Shown here piece after piece: positions 11,209 to 20,321 of a stretch of DNA of 26,000 nucleotides (position 1 is its first letter; each line of letters begins with the position of its first letter). Under the pieces are notes generated by a model, which did no database searches, was not told where the DNA came from, and saw nothing but the letters and a program-made list of their open reading frames with translations. Origin of the DNA: Neocallimastix lanati (nom. inval.) (Eukaryota; Neocallimastigomycota; Neocallimastigomycetes; Neocallimastigales; Neocallimastigaceae); the NCBI GenBank assembly GCA_016946835.1, contig JACVTC010000067.1, forward strand, positions 667,501 to 693,500, read 5' to 3'. Position numbers and translations under genes: made by a program.

Positions 11209-11447
11209 CATGAAATCTTAAATTAAAATAGATTCTTGGATATTAATCAAACTATTCTAAAAACGAATCCAATGACCATAAATCCAGAATTAATAATGTA
11301 ATTGACATTAATTAATTAATTAATTAATTATTTTTAATTATATATTTATACATTTATTTTTTTTATGTTTTTATTTTTTATTTTATAAATATGAATAATA
11401 GATTTAGAAATTCAACACCAAATGATGAAATGTATTATCAAGAATAA
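1..11447 (+). CDS. Giant coiled-coil, Asn-rich, LRR scaffold protein (15 exons, 5' partial)
   Basis: One gene assembled from exons 3-1563, 1954-7692, 7894-8212, 8525-8593, 8854-8922, 9166-9234, 9427-9495, 9657-9725, 9941-10009, 10327-10395, 10535-10603, 10764-10832, 11011-11079, 11232-11297 and 11402-11447 (TAA). All introns are GT/AG; introns 1-2 are phase 1 and introns 3-14 phase 2. The joined length is 2807 codons including the stop. An ATG lies at 42, but 13 in-frame codons before it are open to the left edge, so the start is undecided. Domain order is acidic/Ser/Asn-rich disorder, long coiled coil, Lys-Gly and Glu tracts, Asn-rich low complexity, polyproline, then 11 C-terminal LRRs. No signal peptide or membrane segment is visible. 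I infer a cytoplasmic scaffold whose LRRs bind a partner; the function is not recognised. Exon joins are predicted from splice sites, frame and LRR periodicity, not from transcripts. Confidence 0.85.
3..1563 (+). other. Exon 1: disordered acidic N-terminal region with a helical island
   Basis: Counting from the ATG at 42, residues about 25-90 are almost all Glu, Asp, Ser and Thr. Residues 90-270 are Asn, Ser, Arg and His rich with short Asn runs. Residues about 273-366 (bases 861-1140) differ: mixed composition, regular hydrophobic spacing and few Asn runs, which suggests a small folded or coiled helical unit. The rest is Asn/Lys/Glu-rich. The donor GTAATT at 1564 leaves one base (G), which pairs with CC at 1954 to make an Ala codon; reading on past the donor ends in a short Phe-rich tail and TAA at 1590. 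Confidence 0.8.
1564..1953 (+). other. Intron 1 (phase 1, 390 nt)
   Basis: Donor GTAATT follows a Lys/Asn-rich coding stretch and the acceptor ACAAG precedes CC. The interior is A/T only for long stretches, with a TA run near 1793-1816 and A runs near 1888-1937. Sequence after the acceptor reads as ordinary coding (Tyr-Asp-Ile-Asn-Thr-Val-Asp-Pro) straight into the coiled-coil exon, so this frame extends well upstream of any start codon in exon 2. Confidence 0.8.
2330..3930 (+). other. Long coiled coil with a 14-residue period
   Basis: About 530 residues rich in Glu, Lys, Gln, Ile and Leu, without proline runs, with hydrophobics at heptad spacing. Clear 14-residue units are seen from 3057, of the form I-x-x-N-x-x-x-L followed by six polar residues, and again at about 3615-3890. 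An Asn at the second core position recurs in most units; in known coiled coils buried Asn favours parallel dimers in fixed register. Likely a rod and oligomerisation module. Confidence 0.85.
4010..4320 (+). other. Alternating polyglutamate and Lys/Gly tract
   Basis: Two Glu runs (about 4018-4045 and 4129-4176) bracket a Lys-Gly dipeptide repeat (about 4056-4126), with a further Glu run at 4282-4308. GAA and AAA/GGA codons dominate. The block lies immediately after the coiled coil and starts the disordered part of the protein. Confidence 0.8.
6955..7250 (+). repeat. 60-bp coding minisatellite (20-residue unit)
   Basis: At least three near-perfect 60-bp copies lie between about 7005 and 7180, followed by shortened, diverged copies to about 7245. 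Each unit encodes two Ser-Ile-Leu-Asn-Asn cores separated by Asn-Arg-Asn-Ser-Asn and an Asn hexamer. Copies differ mainly by AAC/AAT exchanges, so the array keeps the protein reading frame. It lies in exon 2. Confidence 0.85.
7400..7680 (+). repeat. Pure AAT microsatellites encoding polyasparagine
   Basis: A run of about 23 uninterrupted AAT codons spans roughly 7401-7469. After a Ser/Phe-Asn break, a second AAT-rich stretch runs from about 7534 to 7680 with a few AAC and ATC/ATA interruptions. Both are in frame in exon 2. Their near-single-codon makeup contrasts with the mixed AAC/AAT Asn tracts upstream and suggests recent slippage. Confidence 0.8.
7693..7893 (+). other. Intron 2 (phase 1, 201 nt)
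   Basis: GTAAGT donor and ATAAG acceptor. The codon T|TT joins to Phe and continues into a Gly/Asn/Ser repeat in frame. The intron holds a T run followed by a run of about 27 A (7815-7836 region). The same bases read in another frame give an open stretch at 7903-8145 that is not the coding frame. Confidence 0.8.
7894..8212 (+). other. Exon 3: Gly/Asn/Ser repeat, polyproline and LRR N-cap
   Basis: Exon 3 starts with an imperfect 18-bp repeat (7896-8000) coding Asn-Gly-Asn-Ser-Asn-Ile/Val units, followed by six prolines plus Leu-Pro (about 8007-8030), a typical SH3- or profilin-type ligand. About 60 mixed residues follow, including a Cys-Gly-Phe and an acidic helix-like end that leads into the first LRR and probably caps the solenoid. 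The donor GTAAAG at 8213 splits an Ile codon (phase 2); retention of the intron would give ATG then TAA. Confidence 0.8.
8297..8400. repeat. CTT and ATT microsatellites in intron 3
   Basis: About eight CTT units are followed directly by about fifteen ATT units, then TTTTA repeats, all inside intron 3. There is no coding signal here. Confidence 0.85.
8525..11297 (+). other. Eleven single-LRR exons separated by phase-2 introns
   Basis: Exons 4-13 are each exactly 69 nt (23 residues) and exon 14 is 66 nt (22 residues). Each encodes one leucine-rich repeat of the x-x-N-x-L-x-x-I/L-P-x-x-I-x-x-L-x-x-L-x-x-L pattern, as in SHOC2/Ras-suppressor-type LRRs of 23 residues. Good examples are exon 9 (9941-10009, N-Q-L-M-S-I-P-E-S-I) and exon 11 (10535-10603, N-Q-L-E-S-L-P-P-S-I). 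The intron always cuts after the second base of the Leu/Ile codon that opens the next repeat. Exons 13-14 have weaker consensus (no Ile-Pro), consistent with terminal repeats. Intron lengths are 312, 260, 243, 192, 161, 215, 317, 139, 160, 178, 152 and 104 nt for introns 3-14. Confidence 0.9.
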
Positions 11448-12105
11448 GAATGAATATATATAGTATATATAGAAAAAAAAAAAAAAAGTTTTTCTTTTTT
11501 TTTTTTTTTTACTATTCATGATATATATAAATATGTGCTAAGGTTATATTATATCATAACAAAAATTAAAAACAAAAACACAACAACAACAAAAAAAAAA
11601 AAAAAAAAAAACCAAAAAATCAAAAATCAAAAAAATCAAAAACCAAAAACAAAATAAAAAAAATTAAATATATTTTTTTTTATATATAAAAATACCTATT
11701 AGATGTTAAAATACCTCATAGAAATGTTAATAAAAATATATATAGATATATTGTAAAAATATTAAAAATATATATAAAATTTAATCTAAATGATAAAATT
11801 ATATTTTATTACCAAAAAATATATATATATATAAATATATATTTTATTAATATATATAATATCATAAGAAAGAAAAAAAAAATTAAAATTTATTATTTTA
11901 TTTAAAAAGTTAGAAATAGAAAAATAAATTTAAATAAACAAATAACAAAAAAAAAATAAAAAAAATAAATAATTGTATATTTATATAGATTTTATTCTTC
12001 TTTCTTTTCTTTTATACCTTTTTTCTTTTTCTTTTTTTTTATTTCTTTTTATTTTAGAATACATAGAGGTAGTAAAAAAAATTTTTTTACATTAATATTA
12101 AATAT
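11448..12105. other. Spacer after the LRR gene
   Basis: A/T-only sequence with A and T runs (for example 11474-11510 and 11591-11611) and repeated AAAAATCAAA-like motifs near 11610-11660. It probably contains the 3' UTR and polyadenylation region of the LRR gene (AATAAA-like strings are too common to choose one). No open frame of interest. Confidence 0.6.
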
Positions 12106-12325
<220 letters not shown>

Positions 12326-12326
<1 letters not shown>

Positions 12327-12845
12327 ATATAAAAAAATAACAATACAAATATTAATAGAATGATCTATGATCTTTTTTTTTTTTTTTTTTTTTATGCTTT
12401 ATTTTATTTTATTTTTATTTTATTTTTTTTATTAAAGTATTGTTTTTGATTAATGAGTATAATGAATAGTTAATAAATGATTTTTAATTATTATTATTAT
12501 TATTATTATTTTTTTTTTAACTTTAAGATTAATACGTCGTAATTTATTTTTAATGAAAAAAAAAATTTTTTTTTTTTGTTTTTTTTGAATCTATTTATAT
12601 CTTATTACTATATTAAAATTATTATATTTATAACACGTATCTGTCTGTTATATATATAACAAAATATAACATAGTTAAATAATATAAGCTTAATCATTGA
12701 TGTCATTATCTTATTATTTAATATGTTATCAAATATATGCTTATTTAGGTTAAAAATATATACTTTTATATAGCTAAATTATCAGTTTGTCGTAGTATTG
12801 ATCTATCTAAATATTTTTATTTTATTTTAAATTATTTTATTGCTT

Positions 12846-12903
<58 letters not shown>

Positions 12904-13597
12904 TTTAGTGTTATTAAAATTTTTATTACAATTTTTTTTTTTTTTTTTTTTTTTTACTTTAATTTTATTTTTATGTAAAGTATGCATATATATATTAAAT
13001 TTTTACATATGCTATAATTAATTAATAAGATTAATTAGTTAATTATTTATAAATTTAAAATAAAAGTAGTATCTATTCGTTTAATTTTAATTTTTATTTT
13101 TAAAAAGTTATAATAGGAATAATAATAATATACTAATTTTATTAATTATTGTACAAGAGATATTTTACTTTTTTATTTTTTAATAAATTTATTTATATAT
13201 TATGTTTATTAAGATATTTTTTTAATAAATTTATTTTTAAATAAAATATTATATTACTTATAAGTTATTATTATTATTATTATTATATTAAGGATATTTA
13301 TAAAGGGAGATTATAAAAATAGATTTGATGTTTTTTTTTTTTTTTTTTTAAATAAAAAAAAAAAAAAAAATTAAAAATGGAAAAATAAAAAATAATAAAA
13401 ATAATAAAAATAGAAAAAATAAAAAAAAAATAACTTCTTTCTTTCTTTCTCAATAACATAAATTGAGAACCCTATTCTCTTTATTTTTATTTTATATATA
13501 TATATATATATTTTTTATTTATTTATTTCATTTTTTTTTTTTTTTTTCATTTCCATTTTTATTTTTATTTTTATTTTTATTTTACCATCATTTTATA
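12326..13597. other. AT-rich spacer with a 56-nt T run
   Basis: Non-coding. It contains a T run at 12847-12902 (56 nt), a second near 12930-12955, a T-run/A-run pair at 13331-13370, TTTA/ATT microsatellites and one less simple stretch (12600-12810) in which I find no ORF or RNA gene. The last 200 bases probably form the 3' UTR of the minus-strand receptor gene. Confidence 0.6.
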
Positions 13598-15313
13598 TTA
13601 TTTATTACTATTATTTATTTTTCCAAGTTGATTTCTATTTCGTTGAAGGAAAATTGGGTATATTGAGAAGAACATCGTTTCTACCACTTCTTCTTTTGCT
13701 TCATCAAATATACCAATGGTTGGATTCGTATTAAATTCATTATTAATTCTTTCGGTGATATTCGACGTAATATTAACGGTTGCCGGTCCATCGATATCAA
13801 TAAATGTATAATAAAAGGCATCAAAATATGGGATTAATTGATATTGTATAGGAATTTCAGGACTATAGGTGATATCATCATAAACGTTTGCAGACCCACT
13901 TCCACTATAAGAACTACTATTATTACTTATAATATCTTGTAGGATTAATGATGAACGAATATAATCCATTTCCATTTTATCCTCATTTTTTGCTTCTCTC
14001 ATACGACGTATAACCCGACTTACCAATTTATGTAATAAACAATAGTTTTCCCAAAACAAAACATTTTCTACAGAAAATTCTTGTACAGCTACGACTTTCA
14101 ATTCTTCCAATAAACTTGGCGTATTTAAAACCTTATAAAAGAATTCTATGGTGTTCAACGAATCATTTTCATACATTTTATTACAATGTTCAATGTAGAT
14201 ACATTGAATTAACGGTATGATTACTGATGTCAATTGGATATATATTCCAATAATAACAAAGAATAGGATGCCTTGTTTAGAACGTAAATAGATTTGATGC
14301 TTACCCGTAAGTTCGGAATCCAAATTATCCCATTCTGTATGTAATGTGACAATATCTGCCATTTGTATTTTAAAATAGAAGTATAATAAACCTACTATAA
14401 TACTAATGATGGCACTACTGAGACAATCAAACTTGTAACCAAATTTTTGATTATCATTAATTTCTGTGAAAGCAAAAATGAAGGTAATCACCAAACAGAG
14501 AGCAATGAATAAGATAGTTAATGCTTCAGGTATTCTAAACATGGTACGCATTAAGGAAAATGTACTTACATTTTCTTTATTAATTCCAGAAACTAAAGTA
14601 GCATTTTTTTCTTCTTTTTCCATAAAACATTTACCATACATCTCACTATTAATTCTGGCATTAATATCAACAAAGGTCATTCCACAAATAGTACCATAGC
14701 CTTTATTATCATAATTAGCTTTGATATGAAATCCAATTGAAATTAATGAAACAAAAAATACAAATAATGGAATCAATATTTTGGTAAGTCTTCTATTAAC
14801 CAATCGATAGATTGATCTGTAATATATATTAGGTTCTATGAGACCAGAATGACCATCTGATTTTTTTATAAATTTTTCATCGTCAAGCATCGTCACCTTA
14901 AAAATATTTAATTTATATAAGAGAATTAATCTGAAGGCACGAAATACATAACATATTTGCATTACAGAAGTTGCAATCGTTGCAGAATAATAGGCAAATG
15001 AACATGGCATTTTTATAATATTCGTGGATGAATTACTAAAGGTACATATAAAATTGGCTATACTACCAATGAAAGTAAGGGTGAAGTTTCTTTGTTTGAA
15101 AATATACCAGTTTCTATATTTTATTATCCATATTAATGGAATAAAATAATATAATATGGCTATAATTTCTAAGAAAATATATATTTTACCACTTATCGTA
15201 TTCAAATTTATAAATATTCCTACATTTCCTTCATAATTATCAAGTACATAATTACGAAATTTATATTCGGAATTAATGAAAGTACAACTATCTTTATTTA
15301 TTTCATCACTCAT
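13598..15313 (-). CDS. 7TM receptor-like protein with C-terminal RGS domain
   Basis: Intact single exon of 571 residues. The ATG follows a long A run and AAAG (minus strand), with TAA at 13598-13600. Seven hydrophobic helices lie at about 43-65, 76-98, 104-132, 177-197, 264-283, 297-317 and 347-371. Helix 3 ends in an Arg-Ala-Phe-Arg motif and the long loop after helix 4 has paired Cys (210, 229) and possible N-glycosylation sites. Residues about 395-557 form an RGS domain: F-S-V-E-N-V-L-F-W (413-421), V-N at 513-514 and F-D-E-A (536-539) match the G-alpha contact points recalled from RGS4 (Glu87, Asn88, Asn128, Asp163). It probably acts at the plasma membrane, coupling ligand sensing to G-alpha GTP hydrolysis. 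Such fusions are known in plants (AtRGS1-type) and in fungi; the ligand is unknown. A Ser/Gly/Asn loop of about 50 residues (445-490) enlarges the RGS fold. No close gene neighbour. Confidence 0.88.
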   Translation of the reverse strand: MSDEINKDSCTFINSEYKFRNYVLDNYEGNVGIFINLNTISGKIYIFLEIIAILYYFIPLIWIIKYRNWYIFKQRNFTLTFIGSIANFICTFSNSSTNIIKMPCSFAYYSATIATSVMQICYVFRAFRLILLYKLNIFKVTMLDDEKFIKKSDGHSGLIEPNIYYRSIYRLVNRRLTKILIPLFVFFVSLISIGFHIKANYDNKGYGTICGMTFVDINARINSEMYGKCFMEKEEKNATLVSGINKENVSTFSLMRTMFRIPEALTILFIALCLVITFIFAFTEINDNQKFGYKFDCLSSAIISIIVGLLYFYFKIQMADIVTLHTEWDNLDSELTGKHQIYLRSKQGILFFVIIGIYIQLTSVIIPLIQCIYIEHCNKMYENDSLNTIEFFYKVLNTPSLLEELKVVAVQEFSVENVLFWENYCLLHKLVSRVIRRMREAKNEDKMEMDYIRSSLILQDIISNNSSSYSGSGSANVYDDITYSPEIPIQYQLIPYFDAFYYTFIDIDGPATVNITSNITERINNEFNTNPTIGIFDEAKEEVVETMFFSIYPIFLQRNRNQLGKINNSNK

Positions 15314-16324
15314 CTTTTTTTTTTTTTTTTTTTCTATTATTTTTATTTAATTTTATTTTTTTTTTTTTTTGAATAATCTTTAAATATTTGAATAATCTTT
15401 AAATATTTATTTTTGTTTGAAGTAAATCTTAATTTATATATATATTATAATTTATATATTTTAATCAAATAATTTATATACTTTTGTTTTTGTTATAAAT
15501 ATATTATTTAATTATTAAATTGAAAATGATTTTTATTATTTTTTTATTTCTTTTATATAGTTTTATTTAATAATTATTTTATTTATTTACTCTTTATTAT
15601 CTTTTCCCCTATCTTCCTGTTAAATTATTGAAATATTATTTTAAATATTTCAATATTGTTATTGTGTTTTTTAAAATTATATTTTTAATTAGAATATATT
15701 GTATATATTTTTATTCATATTATCTATCTATCCATATATTTAATAAAAGTTATATAGATATATAAATATATATAAAAAAAAATTATTTATTAAATAATTA
15801 AGTGATATTTATGACTTTTTTTTATTTTTTTTTTGTTTCTTTTTTTTTTTTTTTTTCTTCTTTCTTTCTATGTTTTTTTATTTATTTATAAATAAAGGAA
15901 AAAAAAAAAAAAAAAAGAAACAAAAAACTGATATTAAATTATTAACATTAATATAGTTGATGATAATATTTATTGTTTTATATAAATACAATAAACATAT
16001 TTATAAGATTTTGATTTTTATTTTCTTAATTTATTTATAATACTTTAATACAATTATATTTAATTTAATTATAAATCTAAAAATAAAAAAATAATAAAAT
16101 ATTATACAAAACAATAATATAATAATATAATTTTTAATTGATTATAAACATATATATTATTTATTATTTTTTATATTGTTTTATTCCTCTATAATTATTA
16201 TTCCTTTGTTTTATCCTAATATTTTTAATATGTTTTAATTTTTTTTTTTTTTTTTGTTTTATTTTTATTTTTATTCGGATAATCTTTGTTTTTATATGAA
16301 AAAATCAAACCAATTTTTAATAAA

Positions 16325-16369
<45 letters not shown>

Positions 16370-18710
16370 GAAAAGAAAAGAAAAAAAAAAAATTAAATAA
16401 TATATTTATGTATATAATTGAATAGTATTCATAAATATATTCATTAATATATTGTTTTGAAACTTTAATGATTATAAATTTGAAATTCAAAAAAATTTTT
16501 TTCAAGTTTTTGTATAATTAAAAATCTAATTAATAAAAAACTTTATTTTCTATATTTTTTATTTTATTTATTTATTAATTTATATTTAATTTATTTTTAA
16601 TTTATTTATAAATTTTTAAATTTTAAATTATATAAAAATTAAAATTTTTATAATTTTTTTTTATTTTTTTGTATTTAATTCTTTCATTTAATTAAATTAG
16701 ATTATTATATATTACTTTATATTGTAAATATATTATAATTTTTTATTGTTTTATTTTTTTTTGTTTTGTTTTTTTTATTTTTGTTTTATTTTTTTTTTGT
16801 TTTATTTTTTTTTTTGAGAATAGTTAAAAGGAATTTGAAGGTTTATAATTATTATAAAATATTAATATTCCATATTTTTAGAGTGCATTAATGGATTTAC
16901 AAAACAATGAATAAAAATGTAAATAAAGTATATTATTAATAATTATTAATAAATTATAAATAAGTAATAAATAAATAATAAGGATTCAATAAAATAAAAA
17001 AATAAAAATAATTAAATTTAATAATAACAATAAAAAAAAAAGATAATAAAAAAAAATAAGAGAAAGGTATCAAAGATGACCCATTTTATTTTAAAATTTC
17101 CTTTCTTTTCTTTTTTTTTTCATCGAATAATTAATAATTATTTTGGTCATTATTATATAAGAAAGCAAAAAAAAAAAGAAAGAAGGAAAGAAAGAAAGGA
17201 GAAATAAAACAAACATTTAATATTTAATATTTTTCAAAATCAAAAGAAAAGTAAAAAATTGTTTTTTTTAATAAAAAAAATGCATATTTTATCTTTGAAA
17301 TTAATTAATCTTTATTGATTTTTATTAAATCAAAACAAATAATAAATCATTCTTTACTTTTTACATGTTTTTTTTTTCTCATTCTATACTTCATTAGTAA
17401 TAATAACAAAAAATAAAAAAAAAAAAAATTTTTTTTTCATCTTCTTTAAATGCTTTTCTTATTTGATGGCGTTAAAATAATGATGATTTAACGAATTAAA
17501 AGTAAATACAGATATGCATGGATATGTGGATATAGATAAGATATATATAAGATATGTAAGATATATATAGATATATAAGATACATGGATATATAAGATAC
17601 ATGGATATATATAGATATATATAAGATAAATAATAAATAATAAATAATATATGAGTATAGATATGAATAAATAAATAAATAAATATAGAAATAAATAAAT
17701 AAATATATAATAAATAAATAAATAAATAATATAAATGTATAAAGAATATAAATGGAATATCTTTTTAAACTGGGCAAGTATGAATAATTGAATTATTACA
17801 ACTTTAAATGTTATTATTCTTTCATATGTAAATAATAGTTAAATTAATGTTAAATTATTCATTTTTTATATTATTTATTTATTTTATTATATTTTACTTT
17901 ATTTCATGTATTATTCATTTATTCATTATTTACTTATCCATTTATTTATTTATTTATTATTTTAATAAATATTTATTTATCTATTTAATTATCTATTTAA
18001 TTATTGTTCATGCATTTATTTTATGTATTATTTACATTTATTTAATTATTTATTAGTTATTTATTTATTATATTATTCTTATATTTATTGATTTAGTTAT
18101 TTCGTTATATGTATTATTTTTATTCATTTAAAAATGGGATAGAATTTATTTTTTTTTTTTTTTTTTTTTTACTTTTCTTTATTTATTACTCATCTTCTCA
18201 TAATTAATTGGTCAATTATAGCAATATATAGCAATATATAGCAATAGATAAATGATTTAAAAGAATATATACATCTTTTTGTGCAACGAAAATTCAACTT
18301 TAAATTTTAGCAATTGGAAAAATAAAAAAAGTGCATAAATTAGAGTATTCTGTTAATATATTAACATTAATAATTATTTCTTATTGCATTTTAAATTTAT
18401 TATTGTTATATTAATATATTAATAAATAAATAAAATAATTTATTTATTTAAATTGTTTTTAACTATACTAAATAAAATTATTAATTATCTCATATTCTTT
18501 ATTTCTAATTATAAAATGTCCATAACTCTTTATAGAAATTTTTAATTTAATTTAGGTGTACATTTTTTTTTTTAATTTTAATTTTAATTTAAAGAACATG
18601 GTTTTTTTACAATATTTTCCATTTAACTTTTTTGTTATACATTTATATTTTATATTTATATTTATATTTATATTTATATGTATTTTGTTTTACCTAACTT
18701 TATTTAATAA

Positions 18711-18711
<1 letters not shown>
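15314..18711. other. AT-rich intergenic region without recognisable genes
   Basis: The first 20-60 bases are the A-rich leader (minus strand) of the receptor gene. Beyond that I see only AT-rich sequence: A run of 38 nt at 16326-16363, T runs near 15840, 16243, 16800 and 18145, and TTTA-type arrays around 17860-18080. Short open frames here consist of Tyr, Ile, Phe and Leu from simple repeats. A small complex patch at 18190-18360 includes three tandem TATAGCAATA copies but no ORF. Confidence 0.6.
17505..17745. repeat. GATATA-rich minisatellite and AAAT arrays
   Basis: Degenerate tandem units of the GATATATAAGATACATG type (two clear copies near 17570-17605) within about 130 bp of GATATA-like sequence, followed by AATAAAT and AAAT repeats. 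The opposite-strand open frame across it reads only Ile, Tyr, Leu, Ser and His from the repeat. Confidence 0.75.
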
Positions 18712-18774
<63 letters not shown>

Positions 18775-19467
18775 AAATAATAAATAATAAATAATAAATA
18801 ATAAATAATAAATAATAAATAATAAATAATAAAATGAGTTTTTATTAATAAATAATAAATAATAAATAATAAATAATAAATAATAAATAATAAATAATAA
18901 ATAATAAAATGAGTTTTTATTAATAAATAATAAATAATAAATAATAAATAATAAATAATAAATAATAAATAATAAAATGAGTTTTTATTAATAAATAATA
19001 AATAATAAATAATAAATAATAAATAATAAAATGAGTTTTTATTAATAAATAATAAATAATAAATAATAAATAATAAATAATAAATAATAAATAATAAATA
19101 ATAAATAATAAATAATAAATAATAAATAATTGAATAATAAATAATAAATAATTGAATAATAAATAATAAATAATAAATAATAAATAATTGAATAATAAAT
19201 AATAAATAATAAATAATAAATAATTGAATAATAAATAATAAATAATTGAATAATAAATAATAAATAATAAATAATAAATAATAAATAATAAATAATAAAT
19301 AATAAATAATAAATAATAAATAATAAATAATAAATAATAAATAATAAATAATAAATAATAAAATGAGTTTTTATTAATAAATAATAAATAATAAAATGAG
19401 TTTTTATTAATAAATAATAAATAATAAATAATAAATAATTAAATAATAAATAATTAAATAATAAATA
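18712..19467. repeat. AATAAAT heptamer satellite with higher-order units
   Basis: About 750 bp. It begins with AAAT tetramers (18712-18771), then heptamers AAATAAT. Six copies of an insert, AAAATGAGTTTTTATTAAT, start at 18831, 18906, 18974, 19028, 19360 and 19393. Spacings of 75, 68, 54 and 33 all equal 33 plus a multiple of 7. Between 19125 and 19245, AATTG variants alternate with heptamers. The insert has inverted ends (AATAAAA and TTTTTATT around TGAG). Confidence 0.92.
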
Positions 19468-19721
19468 CAGAAAGAACAATTTTAAAAAATTTTTTTTTTT
19501 TAATTTATTTTCTTTGTGTAATAAGTGTAATAAAGAAAAAAAAAATTTTTTTATTCCATAATTGTATAATTATTCCATAATTGTATCATCTTCACTATTA
19601 TATATTTTTCTTTATTTTTCTATTATTTTTATGTATCATTTTTAAATTATTATTACTATTACTATTATTTTTTTATTATTTGTTAATTATTATTATTGTT
19701 ACTTTTATAGTTATTAATTAT

Positions 19722-19990
19722 TCAATTATTTATTATTTATTGTTCATTATTCAATTATTCAATTATTTATTATTTACTATTTATTATATATTATTCAATT
19801 ATTTATTATTTATTATTTATTATTTATTATTCAATTATTTATTATTATTTAATTATTTAATTATTTATTATTCTTTATTCTTCATTCTTTATTATTCAAT
19901 TATTTAATTGTTTATTATTTATTATTTATTATTCAATTATTTAATTGTTTATTATTTATTATTTATTATTATTTAATTATTAATGATTCT
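19722..19990. repeat. ATTATTT heptamer satellite, inverted relative to the left array
   Basis: ATTATTT/TTATTTA repeats with TTCAATT and TTTAATT variants, for example at 19805-19850 and 19895-19945. These are reverse complements of the AAATAAT array and its AATTG/AATTA variants at 19120-19467. About 255 bp of non-repeated sequence (19468-19721) separates the arms. Confidence 0.85.
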
Positions 19991-20108
19991 TATTATTTAT
20001 TATTCATTCATTATTTATTTTTAATTACGTATTACTCATGATTCATTATACTTTTTGATTTCTCTTGACTTAAATTTTGATATTTATTTTGTATTAAAAT
20101 GGAAATTT

Positions 20109-20139
<31 letters not shown>

Positions 20140-20321
20140 GAAATCAACACAAAATAGACTTCGTTTTTGTAAAATAATTATTTTCATATGATCCATATGA
20201 ATGATTTATATAATTTTAATATTCTTTATTATTATAATATAAATTAAAAGTTTTAGTATCATCATTTTAATTAAATTATAAAGAATATATTATACTTTTA
20301 AATCTATTACTATAATTATTT

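Noticed and set aside
8213-11447. LRR fragments as a decayed pseudogene
   Set aside because: All stops and frame breaks fall inside GT/AG introns, exon lengths are exact and the joined frame is fully open to a final TAA.
13463-13666. Phe/Leu-rich + strand frame
   Set aside because: T-rich 3' flank of the receptor gene read on the wrong strand, and it overlaps the end of that gene.
18831-19420. CRISPR-like array because of regularly repeated inserts
   Set aside because: The spacers are themselves heptamer repeats, the setting is eukaryotic and there are no cas genes.
19042-19479. 145-residue Tyr/Leu/Ile minus-strand frame (and a similar + frame at 19581-19907)
   Set aside because: Direct translation of the heptamer satellite, whose unit length is not a multiple of three but which lacks stops on that strand.
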